A stretch of DNA of 64,000 bases. It comes from Mucilaginibacter agri (GTDB lineage Bacteria; Bacteroidota; Bacteroidia; Sphingobacteriales; Sphingobacteriaceae). A program made the translations under genes and the position numbers. Each line of letters opens with the position of its first letter. Positions within the stretch are counted from its first letter, which is position 1. Below the pieces are notes generated by a model. The model was not told the origin of the DNA. It saw only the letters and a list, made by a program, of their open reading frames with translations, and made no database searches. The stretch covers positions 124,001-188,000 of the forward strand of contig NZ_WWEO01000041.1 of the NCBI RefSeq assembly GCF_009928685.1, given 5' to 3'. Shown piece after piece: positions 17,877-26,585 of the stretch.

Positions 17877-18631
17877 CAGTCACGATATTGTTTGCCGGTT
17901 AGTTTTAGAAACAAACCCTCAAGGGTTGGTTCTTTATATTTCTCCATCAGGCTATTTAAACCACCCTGGGCTATGATCTTGCCATCATCAATCATGGCTA
18001 CGTCGTTACACAGATCCTCAGCTTCGCTTAACTGGTGTGAGGTATAAACCAGTGTAGTACCCTGTTCATTTAGCTGATGCAGGTAGCCTATGATAGCATG
18101 GCGGGTTTGCACATCTACCCCAACGGTGGGTTCGTCTAAAAACAAAATGGCAGGATTGTGGATCACTCCTATCGCCAGGTTAACCCGGCGTTTCATCCCT
18201 CCCGAAAATTTCTGTACCTGTTGGTTACGTACATCCTGCAGACCTAAAACTTCCAAAAGTTCTGTGGTACGATGATTGGTTTGCTTTTTTGTTAGGCCAG
18301 CCCACGCACCGAAGAATTCGAGATTTTCGGCCGGACTTAGTTCCTGGTAAAAAGAAAAATCCTGCGGTACAAAACCGAAGAGCTTGTTAACTGCCTTATT
18401 TTTCTTATCGACCGGCTCTCCCAATAATTTAATGCTGCCGCTGTCGGCATTTATCAGGCCGGTCATTAAACTCATTAGCGTGGTTTTACCTGCTCCGTTT
18501 GGGCCAAACAAACCAAAACGCTCGCCTTTTGGGATTTGCAGATTCAGGCCAGTATAATGCACGCCCGCATCTTCCGCATAGCTAAAGCTGAGGTTTTGTA
18601 TATCTACCGCTAACGAATCTGTTATTGCCAT
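17876..18631 (-). CDS. ABC transporter ATP-binding protein
   Basis: A 251-residue ATPase. Walker A GPNGAGKTT is at residues 43-51, Q-loop GFVPQDFSFY, signature KFSGGMKRR, Walker B AILFLDEPTVG, and the switch histidine in VYTSHQLSEAE. It energises the permease encoded next. It overlaps the BtrH-like gene before it by 10 bases, so it belongs to the DarA/DarB operon. This two-subunit exporter takes the place of the large MMPL-type transporters of some aryl polyene clusters. Confidence 0.95.
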   Translation of the reverse strand: MAITDSLAVDIQNLSFSYAEDAGVHYTGLNLQIPKGERFGLFGPNGAGKTTLMSLMTGLINADSGSIKLLGEPVDKKNKAVNKLFGFVPQDFSFYQELSPAENLEFFGAWAGLTKKQTNHRTTELLEVLGLQDVRNQQVQKFSGGMKRRVNLAIGVIHNPAILFLDEPTVGVDVQTRHAIIGYLHQLNEQGTTLVYTSHQLSEAEDLCNDVAMIDDGKIIAQGGLNSLMEKYKEPTLEGLFLKLTGKQYRD

Positions 18632-19635
18632 TTTATATTTTTCAGTTCGGTAAAAGCCTTACGTTCAATCTCCGAGATCTCGATCAGATAGTCGCCCATC
18701 TGGTTAAAATCTGCCTGGCTGCCCAGGCGTCCTTTATAGATCCCTGCAGCTAATACGGCCGAAGTACGCCAAAGGTCGCCCGTCTCTGTAAATTTTTCTG
18801 AAATCCGGAGCAGATCATCATTCGGCAAATATTCATGCGCCTCTTGTAAAAAGGCCCCGTACATGTACCGGAAACCGCCGCCACCGGTGCCGATCTCCTC
18901 CTGCATACGCACTAATTGGGCTAAGTATTGGCCGGCTTTTTCAAGCCCTAAACTATCACGCCATTTTTTTATGCGGCCACCGGTAAACTTAATCCCATCT
19001 ACGCCAGCAAACCAGCCGGGGATGTTCAGCATGTTGCTTACGTTTAGCTTAATACCATTTCTAATGGCATTGCGGATGGTATCGTCTGTAACTTCTACTC
19101 CACTTGCAGGGTAATAAATTTGCCCTTTAGGTGCCAGCGCACCTTTGGCAAAACGCACACGCTCTAACTCGTAGCTAGTAAGTGTGGTGGGCGTTTCCAT
19201 AATTGGGTCGCTGATGAGGTAGTTGTCTTCCTCCTTACCAAAAACGATAAGGTTATGGGCGTTGAAGTGGAAACGGTACTCGCGCGGGAAATACGACAGA
19301 TAGTAAACCCCAACCTGGCAACCTACAGGGCTACCCTGCGCCAATGCATCCTGCAAGTACTTTTCGGCCTCTGTTTTGGAGTTGAATTTTTTGCGGATGA
19401 TAGGAATACCCAGCGCTTTACAGGTACGCTTAAATATCAAACCCGGAAACGTACGGAAGGCGATTGCCGGGCCGTTGTTAACTTTTATTAAGGGGATATA
19501 AGCAAAAAATAAACCTGCGCCCATGCCAAAGGCCAATGGCTCGGTTATTTTTGCGGCCCCAATATTTTGTAATAAACTCGAAGTAACCCCTGATTCGCAA
19601 TGTGCAGACTGGCGGTGTACAAAATCAACTTTCAT
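18622..19635 (-). CDS. BtrH-like (N-terminal BtrH/DUF4872) acyltransferase candidate
   Basis: A 337-residue protein of the BtrH N-terminal family with a DUF4872-like C-terminal half. BtrH in butirosin synthesis moves an acyl group from a carrier protein to an amine. Visible features: the cysteine in RQSAHCESGVTSSLL near residue 13, the histidine in FHFNAHNLIVFG, and the aspartate in ISDPIM, together a plausible Cys-His-Asp triad. It lies with DarA, DarB and a carrier protein, so joining the polyene acyl chain to the dialkylresorcinol hydroxyl is an attractive but untested role. Three ATGs overlap the upstream stop; 19635 (MKVDFVHRQ) is preferred to 19641. Confidence 0.8.
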   Translation of the reverse strand: MKVDFVHRQSAHCESGVTSSLLQNIGAAKITEPLAFGMGAGLFFAYIPLIKVNNGPAIAFRTFPGLIFKRTCKALGIPIIRKKFNSKTEAEKYLQDALAQGSPVGCQVGVYYLSYFPREYRFHFNAHNLIVFGKEEDNYLISDPIMETPTTLTSYELERVRFAKGALAPKGQIYYPASGVEVTDDTIRNAIRNGIKLNVSNMLNIPGWFAGVDGIKFTGGRIKKWRDSLGLEKAGQYLAQLVRMQEEIGTGGGGFRYMYGAFLQEAHEYLPNDDLLRISEKFTETGDLWRTSAVLAAGIYKGRLGSQADFNQMGDYLIEISEIERKAFTELKNIKWQ

Positions 19636-20032
19636 GCACATTCATGCTTTTAAGGTCGGCGACCTTTACATTAAACGCCTCGGCGTATTTTTCTAATTTT
19701 TTGTCGGATAATTTATCGAACACTTCAGGCTTTAAATGCCGCTTAATCTGCCATTGCCAAAAGCCGGTATAGTCGGCCAGTATAGAGGCATCCATCATAC
19801 GGTATTCCATAAAAAACAACAGGGGGCTTGCTTCCTTATTTAATACCTTTTGTTTTGCGACGGCAATGCGGTGGTCAATTTCCTGCCAGGCTACATCAAG
19901 GGCTTTGGTTTTTACATCCCAACCAGTACTTAGTGCAGTAACGTATTTACCTTCACTATCCGTGGCGTAACAAACCTCCCTGGTAATTTTACCGAGCGAC
20001 CCTAAATCCTGCGGAACATCTTCCTTTTTCAT
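19625..20032 (-). CDS. Small cytosolic protein of the pigment operon, unknown function
   Basis: A 135-residue soluble protein with no signal peptide or membrane span. It has a helical middle (ALDVAWQEIDHRIAVAKQK), then FFMEYRMMDASILADYTGF and a helix-turn-helix-like end (KYAEAFNVKVADLKS). I recognise no named family. It sits between DarB and the BtrH-like gene, overlapping the latter's start, so it is made with them. A role as a carrier-protein interaction partner or a small regulator is possible but not shown by the sequence. Confidence 0.8.
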   Translation of the reverse strand: MKKEDVPQDLGSLGKITREVCYATDSEGKYVTALSTGWDVKTKALDVAWQEIDHRIAVAKQKVLNKEASPLLFFMEYRMMDASILADYTGFWQWQIKRHLKPEVFDKLSDKKLEKYAEAFNVKVADLKSMNVHES

Positions 20033-20055
20033 TCCCTAAACCCTTTATTGCCTGC

Positions 20056-21204
20056 TTAACAAACAGTAAGCATGGCATACATGTACGAAAAGCGCGAACT
20101 TTCTGGTACCAGTAATAAGATCTTCTCTCCTTTTTTCAAGGTGCCGTTGTTAAACAGCTCATTAATCATCAGGTAAACAGATGCTGCACCTACGTTACCT
20201 ACTGTATACAGGTTGATAAACCATTTCTCGTATGGTATACCGCCGCCGTAAATCTGCACCAGGTCGTAAATTTTACTTTTGAAAAAGTCGCTCGAAATAT
20301 GCGGTAAAAAGTAATCGATATCTTCGGCAGTTAAGCCTTTCTTTTCAAAGATCTCTTTAATCTTTTTACCACCCAGCGGCACAATGTTATCACTCAATAA
20401 ACCAATATCCTGCTTTACGCTGAAGATAGATTTGGTCATGATCTCTTCGGGAGTATAGTCCATAAAACCCTTTAGCGTACCATCGGCTTGCTTATCGCCG
20501 CCCATGTACATGCAAGTTTCCATTTCATTAGCGTAGGATACACCTTCAATCCATTCTATGCGCAAGCTCAGTCCTTCCGGATTTGGCTTATCACTCATCA
20601 AAAATGCCGAAGCACCGTCAGACAACATCCAACGCAGAAAGTCTTTCTGGAATGCGATATATGGGTTCTCGCTCAGCTCTTTAATTTTTTGTACTTCTTC
20701 TTCAAACACATCAGACACAAGCAGGCCCGAAAATCTTTCAGACCCTGTAGCGATGGCATGTTTTACATCGCCGGTTTTGATGGCCAGGTAAGCGTATTTT
20801 AAAGCATGCATACCCGCACAGCACACACCAGATGGCGATACTACTTCAATGGGGCCGATCTCCGGCAACCAGCCGTGCGCCATAACGCCGTGGCTTGGCA
20901 TCATTTGGTCGGGCGATGAAGTGCCACAAGATAGCAGTTCTATTTCTTTGATCTTTTCGGGATCATTCTTAAACAATTCTTTAACCGCAAGGGCGGTCAT
21001 CTGCGCGTTGGTATGGGTTGATTTTCCGCCTTTCTCCAATGCATAATAGCGGTTAATGATACCGTTGTTACGCAATACTATCTTTTTCGATTTGGATGGT
21101 TTATTGTCGATATAACCTAAATAAGCCTCCATATCATCGTTTGCTACGGGCTCGTTCGGAAAAAATGCAGAAGTTGAATTAATATATACCTCGTTGGCAG
21201 ACAT
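20056..21204 (-). CDS. darB: DarB-type ketoacyl-ACP synthase III homologue
   Basis: A 382-residue KAS III fold enzyme. Cys129 (SGVCCAGMHA), His302 (FLPHISSDFF) and Asn337 (TVGNVGAAS) make the C-H-N triad. Adjacent to DarA it matches DarB, the partner that forms the cyclohexanedione precursor of 2,5-dialkylresorcinols from two beta-keto or acyl thioesters. Flexirubins are esters of an aryl polyene acid with such a resorcinol. It starts 4 bases after the darA stop. The pair in one operon with aryl polyene genes is diagnostic of a flexirubin-type pathway. Confidence 0.9.
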   Translation of the reverse strand: MSANEVYINSTSAFFPNEPVANDDMEAYLGYIDNKPSKSKKIVLRNNGIINRYYALEKGGKSTHTNAQMTALAVKELFKNDPEKIKEIELLSCGTSSPDQMMPSHGVMAHGWLPEIGPIEVVSPSGVCCAGMHALKYAYLAIKTGDVKHAIATGSERFSGLLVSDVFEEEVQKIKELSENPYIAFQKDFLRWMLSDGASAFLMSDKPNPEGLSLRIEWIEGVSYANEMETCMYMGGDKQADGTLKGFMDYTPEEIMTKSIFSVKQDIGLLSDNIVPLGGKKIKEIFEKKGLTAEDIDYFLPHISSDFFKSKIYDLVQIYGGGIPYEKWFINLYTVGNVGAASVYLMINELFNNGTLKKGEKILLLVPESSRFSYMYAMLTVC

Positions 21205-21208
21205 GGTT

Positions 21209-22108
21209 TTAATTTAATAATAAGTAATGTAGTTTCTTGTTTCGTATTTGTTTCTGAGTGAATGGCCTCAGTAAAATATTGTCTAATATCAGCATTATTG
21301 GTGCGCCTAAAAAAAGCGCAATAAACAGGTAATATTTAAAGGCGGTTGTCCATGGCAGCTGGTTCTTTCTTTTAACAATGATCTTGGCCCAGGCTGCAAA
21401 AATGTATTTAGCTTTGCCTTCAATTACCATTAACGGGTATTTTACAAATGCTGCCCCGGCATCTACCAGCTGTTTTTGCATCCCTTCCCAGTTTCCACTA
21501 TTCAGATGTTTTATAACGGTTTGACCGTATATTTTAGTGCGTTCTATATCCTCGTCACTCACACCCGGTTTTGGGAAAACATTCAGGTAACGCTCCTTTT
21601 TACCGCTTAGCATCCAGTAAAAAATGGTTACAAAACTAACCGGGTTCGAATGCTTATCTACTAACGCCACATTGCCTACATGGTTTGCACCCGCGTCTGC
21701 CAATAGTTTCTTTATTTTATCAAAGGCGTTTAACCACATGTTACGGCCAGCACTTATAGTTACTATAGGTGTGCCCTGTATTAGCGTCTTAAATTTAGGA
21801 TCCTGTAATAGGGTGCTGGATGGTATGCTTGGCGATAAAAACCAGGGTTGGTAGGCCAATATTACCAGATCATACTTTTCTTCCTTTAAAGTATAGGGCT
21901 GCAGCGGGCGTGTGTTACCCATTACGCAATCGGGCATTACGCTAAAGAAACGGCTGCCCGTCCAGGGGAAATCGTAATTGGTTTCAGGGTGGATCTGCAC
22001 CTTTTCAACCGTTGCTCCCGAAGCTGCCATCGGCTCCGTAAATGAGTCTACAATGTCACTCATCTGGCCCGACTGGGTGTAGTATATCGCAAGGATCTTT
22101 TTACTCAT
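21209..22108 (-). CDS. darA: DarA-type dialkylresorcinol aromatase/condensing protein
   Basis: A 299-residue protein annotated in Bacteroidota as dialkylresorcinol condensing enzyme DarA. The N-terminus (KKILAIYYTQSGQMSDIV) has a flavodoxin-like strand and phosphate-binding loop, in line with an FMN-type oxidation that aromatises the DarB product. A hydrophobic segment near the C-terminus (FIALFLGAPIMLILDNILL) suggests membrane association. The ATG at 22108 is preferred to a TTG at 22111. It follows a small secreted-protein gene by 6 bases. Confidence 0.9.
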   Translation of the reverse strand: MSKKILAIYYTQSGQMSDIVDSFTEPMAASGATVEKVQIHPETNYDFPWTGSRFFSVMPDCVMGNTRPLQPYTLKEEKYDLVILAYQPWFLSPSIPSSTLLQDPKFKTLIQGTPIVTISAGRNMWLNAFDKIKKLLADAGANHVGNVALVDKHSNPVSFVTIFYWMLSGKKERYLNVFPKPGVSDEDIERTKIYGQTVIKHLNSGNWEGMQKQLVDAGAAFVKYPLMVIEGKAKYIFAAWAKIIVKRKNQLPWTTAFKYYLFIALFLGAPIMLILDNILLRPFTQKQIRNKKLHYLLLN

Positions 22109-22114
22109 CAATGG

Positions 22115-22606
22115 CTAATTAAAATCTTCGGGATGCAGCACTTTAGACGTTTTACTATATTCTATTACGGCATGCTGCACAACAGGCGATAAGCTTTTAA
22201 AATGTTCTTTGATATAAGCCTTATCTACCTGAATGTTGCTGCTGTACTTAACCACCTTGGGCGCGTGCTCTTGTATACCTAAGCGCAAAAACCTAAACTC
22301 GGCATTATTGCTATCGGCCATAAAAGCGGTTTGAAACTTGATGCGGCCATCTTTAAAAAAATGCAATTTATCTTTTGGCTTGCTCAGCAATCCTGCTTTA
22401 CGCATTAACAGCACACCTTCATAAGCTCCACGATCTTCCACAGGAGCGCTGGCTACAGCAGTTAGTTGATTTTCGATCTCACTCAATGTCCCAGATGCCA
22501 TAGCCTGATAAAATGTCGACTTCTCAAACTTCTGCAACAAGCCAGTGGCATTAACAACACCTGTTAACGTTACTAAAACCAATAAAAAAGCTAATCTTCC
22601 TCTCAT
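22115..22606 (-). CDS. Secreted protein, first gene of the darAB operon
   Basis: A 163-residue protein with a signal peptide (MRGRLAFLLVLVTLTGVVNA). The mature part is charged and helical, with no catalytic motif I can name. It is led by the best promoter of the locus, starting about 13 bases after the predicted transcription start, and darA follows after 6 bases. Its position suggests an extracytoplasmic role in pigment assembly or placement, which remains inference. Confidence 0.83.
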   Translation of the reverse strand: MRGRLAFLLVLVTLTGVVNATGLLQKFEKSTFYQAMASGTLSEIENQLTAVASAPVEDRGAYEGVLLMRKAGLLSKPKDKLHFFKDGRIKFQTAFMADSNNAEFRFLRLGIQEHAPKVVKYSSNIQVDKAYIKEHFKSLSPVVQHAVIEYSKTSKVLHPEDFN

Positions 22607-22625
22607 AACACAACACTAGGCGTAC

Positions 22626-22656
22626 CAAACATAATAAAATATAAACGACCTCACAA
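22626..22656 (-). promoter_or_regulatory. Promoter of the darAB/ABC/ACP operon
   Basis: On the minus strand TTG (22654-22656), 20 bases, then TATGTTTG (22626-22633), a full match to TTG-N20-TAnnTTTG. Its -33 box lies inside the terminator hairpin at 22646-22680. Confidence 0.75.
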
Positions 22657-22680
22657 CGGTGTTTAAACGTTACAAGGTCG
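22634..22680 (-). terminator. Terminator of the comB gene
   Basis: On the minus strand CGACCTtgtAACG pairs with CGTTgtgAGGTCG (ten pairs with an internal mismatch of three) around a 9-base loop, followed by TTTATATTTT. It ends the comB-side operon and overlaps the next promoter. Confidence 0.75.
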
Positions 22681-22715
22681 CTTTTGTTAGTCCGACTAAA
22701 TTTTTCTGAATTGGT

Positions 22716-23483
22716 TTAGGCCAGCTTTACCAATCGCTCTCCTTCTAACACCGGGATAGCCGTGGTTATATCTACATTTAAACAAAATGCTATATCCTGT
22801 TCGATACCCAATTTGCGCATTCGCTCGCCGTGCGAGGTTTTGCTCAGGTAGGCCGGGATGTCGCTTTTCGCCAACTGAAATAGATCATAAGCTGCAATAG
22901 CCGGATCGTCCAAAGTGTATTCTCCAGATTGTTTAAGGTTATCTATTACGGCCCCGGCAAATGCAGTGTCTTCCAGGTTGAAGTTATTCTTCCAGCCTGC
23001 GCAAACCAGCAGGATATTTTCGTTCTGTGTTTTCAGCCAGTTGCTCAGCGCAGTAAGATTCAGGAAAGAACCAATTACCACTTTTTTGGCAGCGCGCGAT
23101 AAATGCAGCGCATGGGTACCGTTGGTAGTAGTTAACACCACAGTTTTACCGGCAACCTTTTCGGCAGTGTATGAGAACGGCGAATTACCAAAGTCGAAAC
23201 CTGTAACCACGCTTCCATCGCGCTCTGCAGCTATCAGATAGTCATTGCCTTTTTCGCGGTAAGCAATGCATTCTTCCACCTGCGCAACGGGGATAATCGC
23301 TTCGGCACCATTATCAATGCCGTAGCAAATAGATGATGTAGCACGAAAGATATCGATAATAACTACGATGTACTCTTCGACTTTATATAAAGGAAGTAGC
23401 GCCGGAGAAAGGCAAACCTCTAAAGCCCCCCGTCCCCCTAAAGGGGGAGTAGAAGTAGCTTTTCTATTTTGAGTATTTGTCAC
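22716..23483 (-). CDS. comB: 2-phosphosulfolactate phosphatase (ComB family), repeat-altered N-terminus
   Basis: A 255-residue protein of the ComB family. The archaeal enzyme dephosphorylates 2-phosphosulfolactate in coenzyme M synthesis; the bacterial role is less clear. Family motifs: VVIIDIFRATSSI, TNGTHAL, IGSFLNLTAL and VCAGWKNNFNLEDTAFAG. The first 20 residues (KATSTPPLGGRGALEV) are encoded by a palindromic repeat and precede the family start region LEVCLSPALL. The only usable start is the GTG at 23483, because no ATG, GTG or TTG occurs between the repeat and the conserved part. The protein probably still works, but its translation start has been replaced. Confidence 0.88.
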   Translation of the reverse strand: MTNTQNRKATSTPPLGGRGALEVCLSPALLPLYKVEEYIVVIIDIFRATSSICYGIDNGAEAIIPVAQVEECIAYREKGNDYLIAAERDGSVVTGFDFGNSPFSYTAEKVAGKTVVLTTTNGTHALHLSRAAKKVVIGSFLNLTALSNWLKTQNENILLVCAGWKNNFNLEDTAFAGAVIDNLKQSGEYTLDDPAIAAYDLFQLAKSDIPAYLSKTSHGERMRKLGIEQDIAFCLNVDITTAIPVLEGERLVKLA

Positions 23484-23557
23484 TATATGTTTTTTTGCTC
23501 CCCTTTAGCGGCAGGGGCTCTTATTGATTCTATTACTTCCCCTTTAGGGGGTCGGGG
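23424..23557. repeat. Palindromic repeat at the start of comB
   Basis: Arms 23424-23449 and 23533-23557 share CCCCCCGnCCCCCTAAAGGGG in inverted orientation. A third partial unit (CCCCTTTAGCGGCAGGGGCTC) lies at 23500-23520. The left arm is inside the comB reading frame; the rest fills the gap to gcvT. Confidence 0.85.
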
Positions 23558-23563
23558 GGATAC

Positions 23564-24640
23564 TTATTTAAAAGGCATTTTGGCAACAACTGCCTTCACT
23601 TTATTATCACGGATCTTGATGTAGATCTCCGTACCTTCTTTGGCGAAAGCGGTTTGCACATACCCCATACCGATAGCGCTTTGCAACGATGGCGATTGTG
23701 TTCCTGAGGTTACTTTGCCAATGGTATTACCTTCTGCGTCAACAATCTCATAATCGTGGCGGGGGATGCCGCGTTCGATCATTTTAAAACCGATAAGCTT
23801 ACGCTCAACGCCTGCAGTCTTTTGAGCTTGTAAAGCCTCTGAATTAGTAAATTCTTTGCTGAATTTAGTTACCCAGCCTAAGCCGGCCTCCAATGGCGAA
23901 GTAGTATCGTCGATATCATTACCGTACAGGCAGAAACCCATCTCTAAACGCAGGGTATCACGGGCGCCCAAACCGATTGGTTTAATGCCAAATGGTTCGC
24001 CAGCTTTAAATACTTCGTTCCAGATGTGCTCAGCATTAGCGTTATCGCAATAAATTTCGAAACCGCCTGCACCGGTGTAGCCCGTTGCAGAAACCACAAC
24101 GTTATCAATACCGGCAAATTTGCCTTTGTTAAAAGTATAATATTCCATCGAAGCTAAGTCGATATCTGTAAGCGATTGTAACGCCTCGGCTGCTTTAGGG
24201 CCTTGAACAGCCAGCAATGAAGTGCGGTCTGAAATGTCTTTCATATCAACACCTTCGGTGTTAAATTTAGAGATCCAGTTCCAGTCTTTTTCTATATTCG
24301 ATGCGTTAACAACCAGCATATAGGTTTTATCATCGATGCGGTAAACCAAAAGGTCGTCAACAATGCCGCCGTCCTGGTTTGGCAAGCAAGAGTATTGTAC
24401 TTTACCATCATACAGTTTAGATGCATCGTTACTGGTTACGCGCTGAATAAGGTCTAAAGCATTTTCGCCTTTTAGTATAAACTCGCCCATGTGGCTTACA
24501 TCAAACACACCAACAGCTTTACGTACCGTCTCGTGTTCAACATTGATACCTGCATATTGTACGGGCATGTTATACCCTGCAAACGGAACCATTTTGGCTC
24601 CTAAACTACTATGTATATGGGTTAAAGCTGTATTCTTCAT
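23564..24640 (-). CDS. gcvT: Aminomethyltransferase, glycine cleavage T protein
   Basis: A 358-residue folate-dependent T protein that moves the aminomethyl group from the lipoylated H protein to tetrahydrofolate. It is full length: N-terminal [18 protein letters not shown], the catalytic Asp in [11 protein letters not shown] near residue 95, and [12 protein letters not shown] for folate binding, with the C-terminal barrel including [12 protein letters not shown]. GcvH and GcvP are not in the window, so the system is dispersed, as is common in Bacteroidota. It has its own -7 element upstream. Confidence 0.97.
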   Translation of the reverse strand: MKNTALTHIHSSLGAKMVPFAGYNMPVQYAGINVEHETVRKAVGVFDVSHMGEFILKGENALDLIQRVTSNDASKLYDGKVQYSCLPNQDGGIVDDLLVYRIDDKTYMLVVNASNIEKDWNWISKFNTEGVDMKDISDRTSLLAVQGPKAAEALQSLTDIDLASMEYYTFNKGKFAGIDNVVVSATGYTGAGGFEIYCDNANAEHIWNEVFKAGEPFGIKPIGLGARDTLRLEMGFCLYGNDIDDTTSPLEAGLGWVTKFSKEFTNSEALQAQKTAGVERKLIGFKMIERGIPRHDYEIVDAEGNTIGKVTSGTQSPSLQSAIGMGYVQTAFAKEGTEIYIKIRDNKVKAVVAKMPFK

Positions 24641-24658
24641 GCGTTATTTTTAATAGCG

Positions 24659-24666
24659 CAAAAGTA
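24659..24666 (-). promoter_or_regulatory. -7 element for gcvT
   Basis: On the minus strand TACTTTTG matches TAnnTTTG and lies 18 bases before the gcvT start. The -33 box is not evident. Confidence 0.5.
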
Positions 24667-24677
24667 ACATTATTACC

Positions 24678-25889
24678 TTAGTCCGTTAACACCTGCTGAT
24701 AAAAAGCCACCAGCTTATTTGTAACAACACTAATATCATGGGTACTTTCTACCAGCTTACGGGCATTTTGTCCTATAGTTTTGCAATATTCCTCGTCGGT
24801 TATGCATTTGCGGATGTGGTGGTAAAACTCGTCGGCATCATTGGCAATCAGAATATTTTCACCGTGGGTGTAGCCTATGCCCTCAGCACCCAATGCTGTA
24901 GAAATAATGCATTTTTCCATGGCCATTCCCTCCACAATTTTAACGCGCATACCGCCGCTGGATAGTAAAGGAACTATCATAATGGATTTGCTGTTTACAA
25001 ACTCCAGCGCGTCGTCAACCTCACCCTGAATGTAGATTTTGCCCATCACCTCATAATCATCAAACTGTTCGGGAATGTCGTTACCGGCTACGTAAAACCG
25101 CACATTCAGTTCGCCGGTGCTCAGATCGTGGTAAAAGGTATTTAAAAACCACTGGATCCCCTCGCGGTTAGGCATCCAATCTAACGACCCCAAAAAGAAT
25201 AGGCTGGGGAACTCGACTTTGCTATAATCGGGCTTGTACTGCTCCATGTTTAAGCCTACCGGCAATATACTCACCGGCGGGGCTATTTTACAATTGAGCA
25301 TGGTATCCCTATCCTGTGCAGTGAACACTCCAATAGCATCAAAGCGGTTGAGTTGGTGCAGCTCGTATTTTTTAATCCTCGAAGCCATTAGCTTGAGGTA
25401 CCATTTTTTCAGAGGGTCGCCTTTTTGCACAGCCAGGCGATGCCAAACCTGGTGCTCTACATTGTGTGAACGATAGATAAGCTTGGCTTTGCTATGTTTA
25501 CTTACCGCATTTATATAGGGGGTGATAAATAAGCCCTCAAACTGGATAATATCGTAACTACGATCTGCAAGTTCCTGGATCAGCAGCTTTTCGAAACCGT
25601 GATCGTGAAACCTGTTGGCATAATGCGCATGTTCGTTAAAGAGGTTAAGCACCGCCTCATATATAGATACGCCGATATTGATAGGGTATGATTTGTAGTG
25701 GATCCTCTCAATCAGATCATACGAACCGGCATATTCTTCGTGATGGTGGGCGTTCTGTTTGGGATCGAGCGCAAATAAAGAAACGTCATGTCCCAGGTTA
25801 AGCAAGCCCCTAATCGTATTACACACCACAATAGGGTATCCTCCATTCTGCGGAAATGGGACTCGGTGTGTAAGAATAAGTACCTTCAC
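24678..25889 (-). CDS. Glycosyltransferase, GT4-like
   Basis: A 403-residue GT-B fold enzyme. The N-terminal HRVPFPQNGGYPIVVCNTIRG is the acceptor-domain opening of group 1 transferases. The C-terminal domain holds FLGSLDWMPNREGIQWFL, then PLLSSGGMRVKIVEGMAMEKCIIST, the usual donor-binding glycine-rich and E-x7-E region. It should add a sugar from an NDP-sugar to an envelope glycan; the acceptor is unknown. Cytosolic face of the membrane, no signal peptide. It follows RNase HII with a 56-base gap on the same strand. Confidence 0.9.
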   Translation of the reverse strand: MKVLILTHRVPFPQNGGYPIVVCNTIRGLLNLGHDVSLFALDPKQNAHHHEEYAGSYDLIERIHYKSYPINIGVSIYEAVLNLFNEHAHYANRFHDHGFEKLLIQELADRSYDIIQFEGLFITPYINAVSKHSKAKLIYRSHNVEHQVWHRLAVQKGDPLKKWYLKLMASRIKKYELHQLNRFDAIGVFTAQDRDTMLNCKIAPPVSILPVGLNMEQYKPDYSKVEFPSLFFLGSLDWMPNREGIQWFLNTFYHDLSTGELNVRFYVAGNDIPEQFDDYEVMGKIYIQGEVDDALEFVNSKSIMIVPLLSSGGMRVKIVEGMAMEKCIISTALGAEGIGYTHGENILIANDADEFYHHIRKCITDEEYCKTIGQNARKLVESTHDISVVTNKLVAFYQQVLTD

Positions 25890-25945
25890 TGGGTTAATTT
25901 GGTTTATTGCAAAAATACCATCCCAGCCGACTTATCAAAGCTTCT

Positions 25946-26542
25946 TTAAAAAATTGTTAACTGCGGGTCTGTAACCCTGAAAGTACGGCGGTGATACGGT
26001 GTAAAACCCATTTCTAATACAGCATTACGGTGCTTTATGGTAGGATACCCTTTATTACTGTGCCAATCGTATTCGGGGTGCTCTTCGGCAATTTGTTTCA
26101 TAAAGTCGTCCCGGTAGGTTTTAGCGAGGATAGATGCAGCGGCAATGCTGAAATATAGTGAATCGCCTTTAATAATGCATTTATGCGGCGTGCTGCGGTA
26201 TTTGTTAAAACGGTTACCGTCTATAATTAAAAACTGTGGCTCGAGGTGCAATTTTTCAATTGCGCGATGCATCGCTAAGAAAGAGGCGTTCAGAATATTG
26301 ATTTTGTCTATCTCGATATTATCAACAAAAGCTACAGCATGGGCAATGGCTTTTTCTTCGATCTCAGCGCGCAGTTGGTAGCGGGTATCTTCGTCCAGCT
26401 GTTTGGAGTCGTTCAGCAAGTGATGATCAAAATCATGGGGCAATATTACCGCGGCTGCAAAAACAGGACCGGCTAAACAGCCGCGACCGGCTTCATCGCA
26501 TCCGGCTTCAATAAATTCGTGCTGATACCTGGCTAATAACAT
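25946..26542 (-). CDS. rnhB: Ribonuclease HII
   Basis: A 198-residue RNase HII that cuts RNA from RNA-DNA hybrids and removes single ribonucleotides. The acidic site is complete: Asp16-Glu17 in GCDEAGRG, Asp108 in LIIDGNRF, and Asp145 in KTYRDDFM. The length fits the family. It lies between the SpoIIE-type phosphatase and the glycosyltransferase in a minus-strand run. Confidence 0.97.
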   Translation of the reverse strand: MLLARYQHEFIEAGCDEAGRGCLAGPVFAAAVILPHDFDHHLLNDSKQLDEDTRYQLRAEIEEKAIAHAVAFVDNIEIDKINILNASFLAMHRAIEKLHLEPQFLIIDGNRFNKYRSTPHKCIIKGDSLYFSIAAASILAKTYRDDFMKQIAEEHPEYDWHSNKGYPTIKHRNAVLEMGFTPYHRRTFRVTDPQLTIF

Positions 26543-26585
26543 TTTTAAGTGTGGAGCAAATATCCGGTTTATGGTTGAGAGTTTC

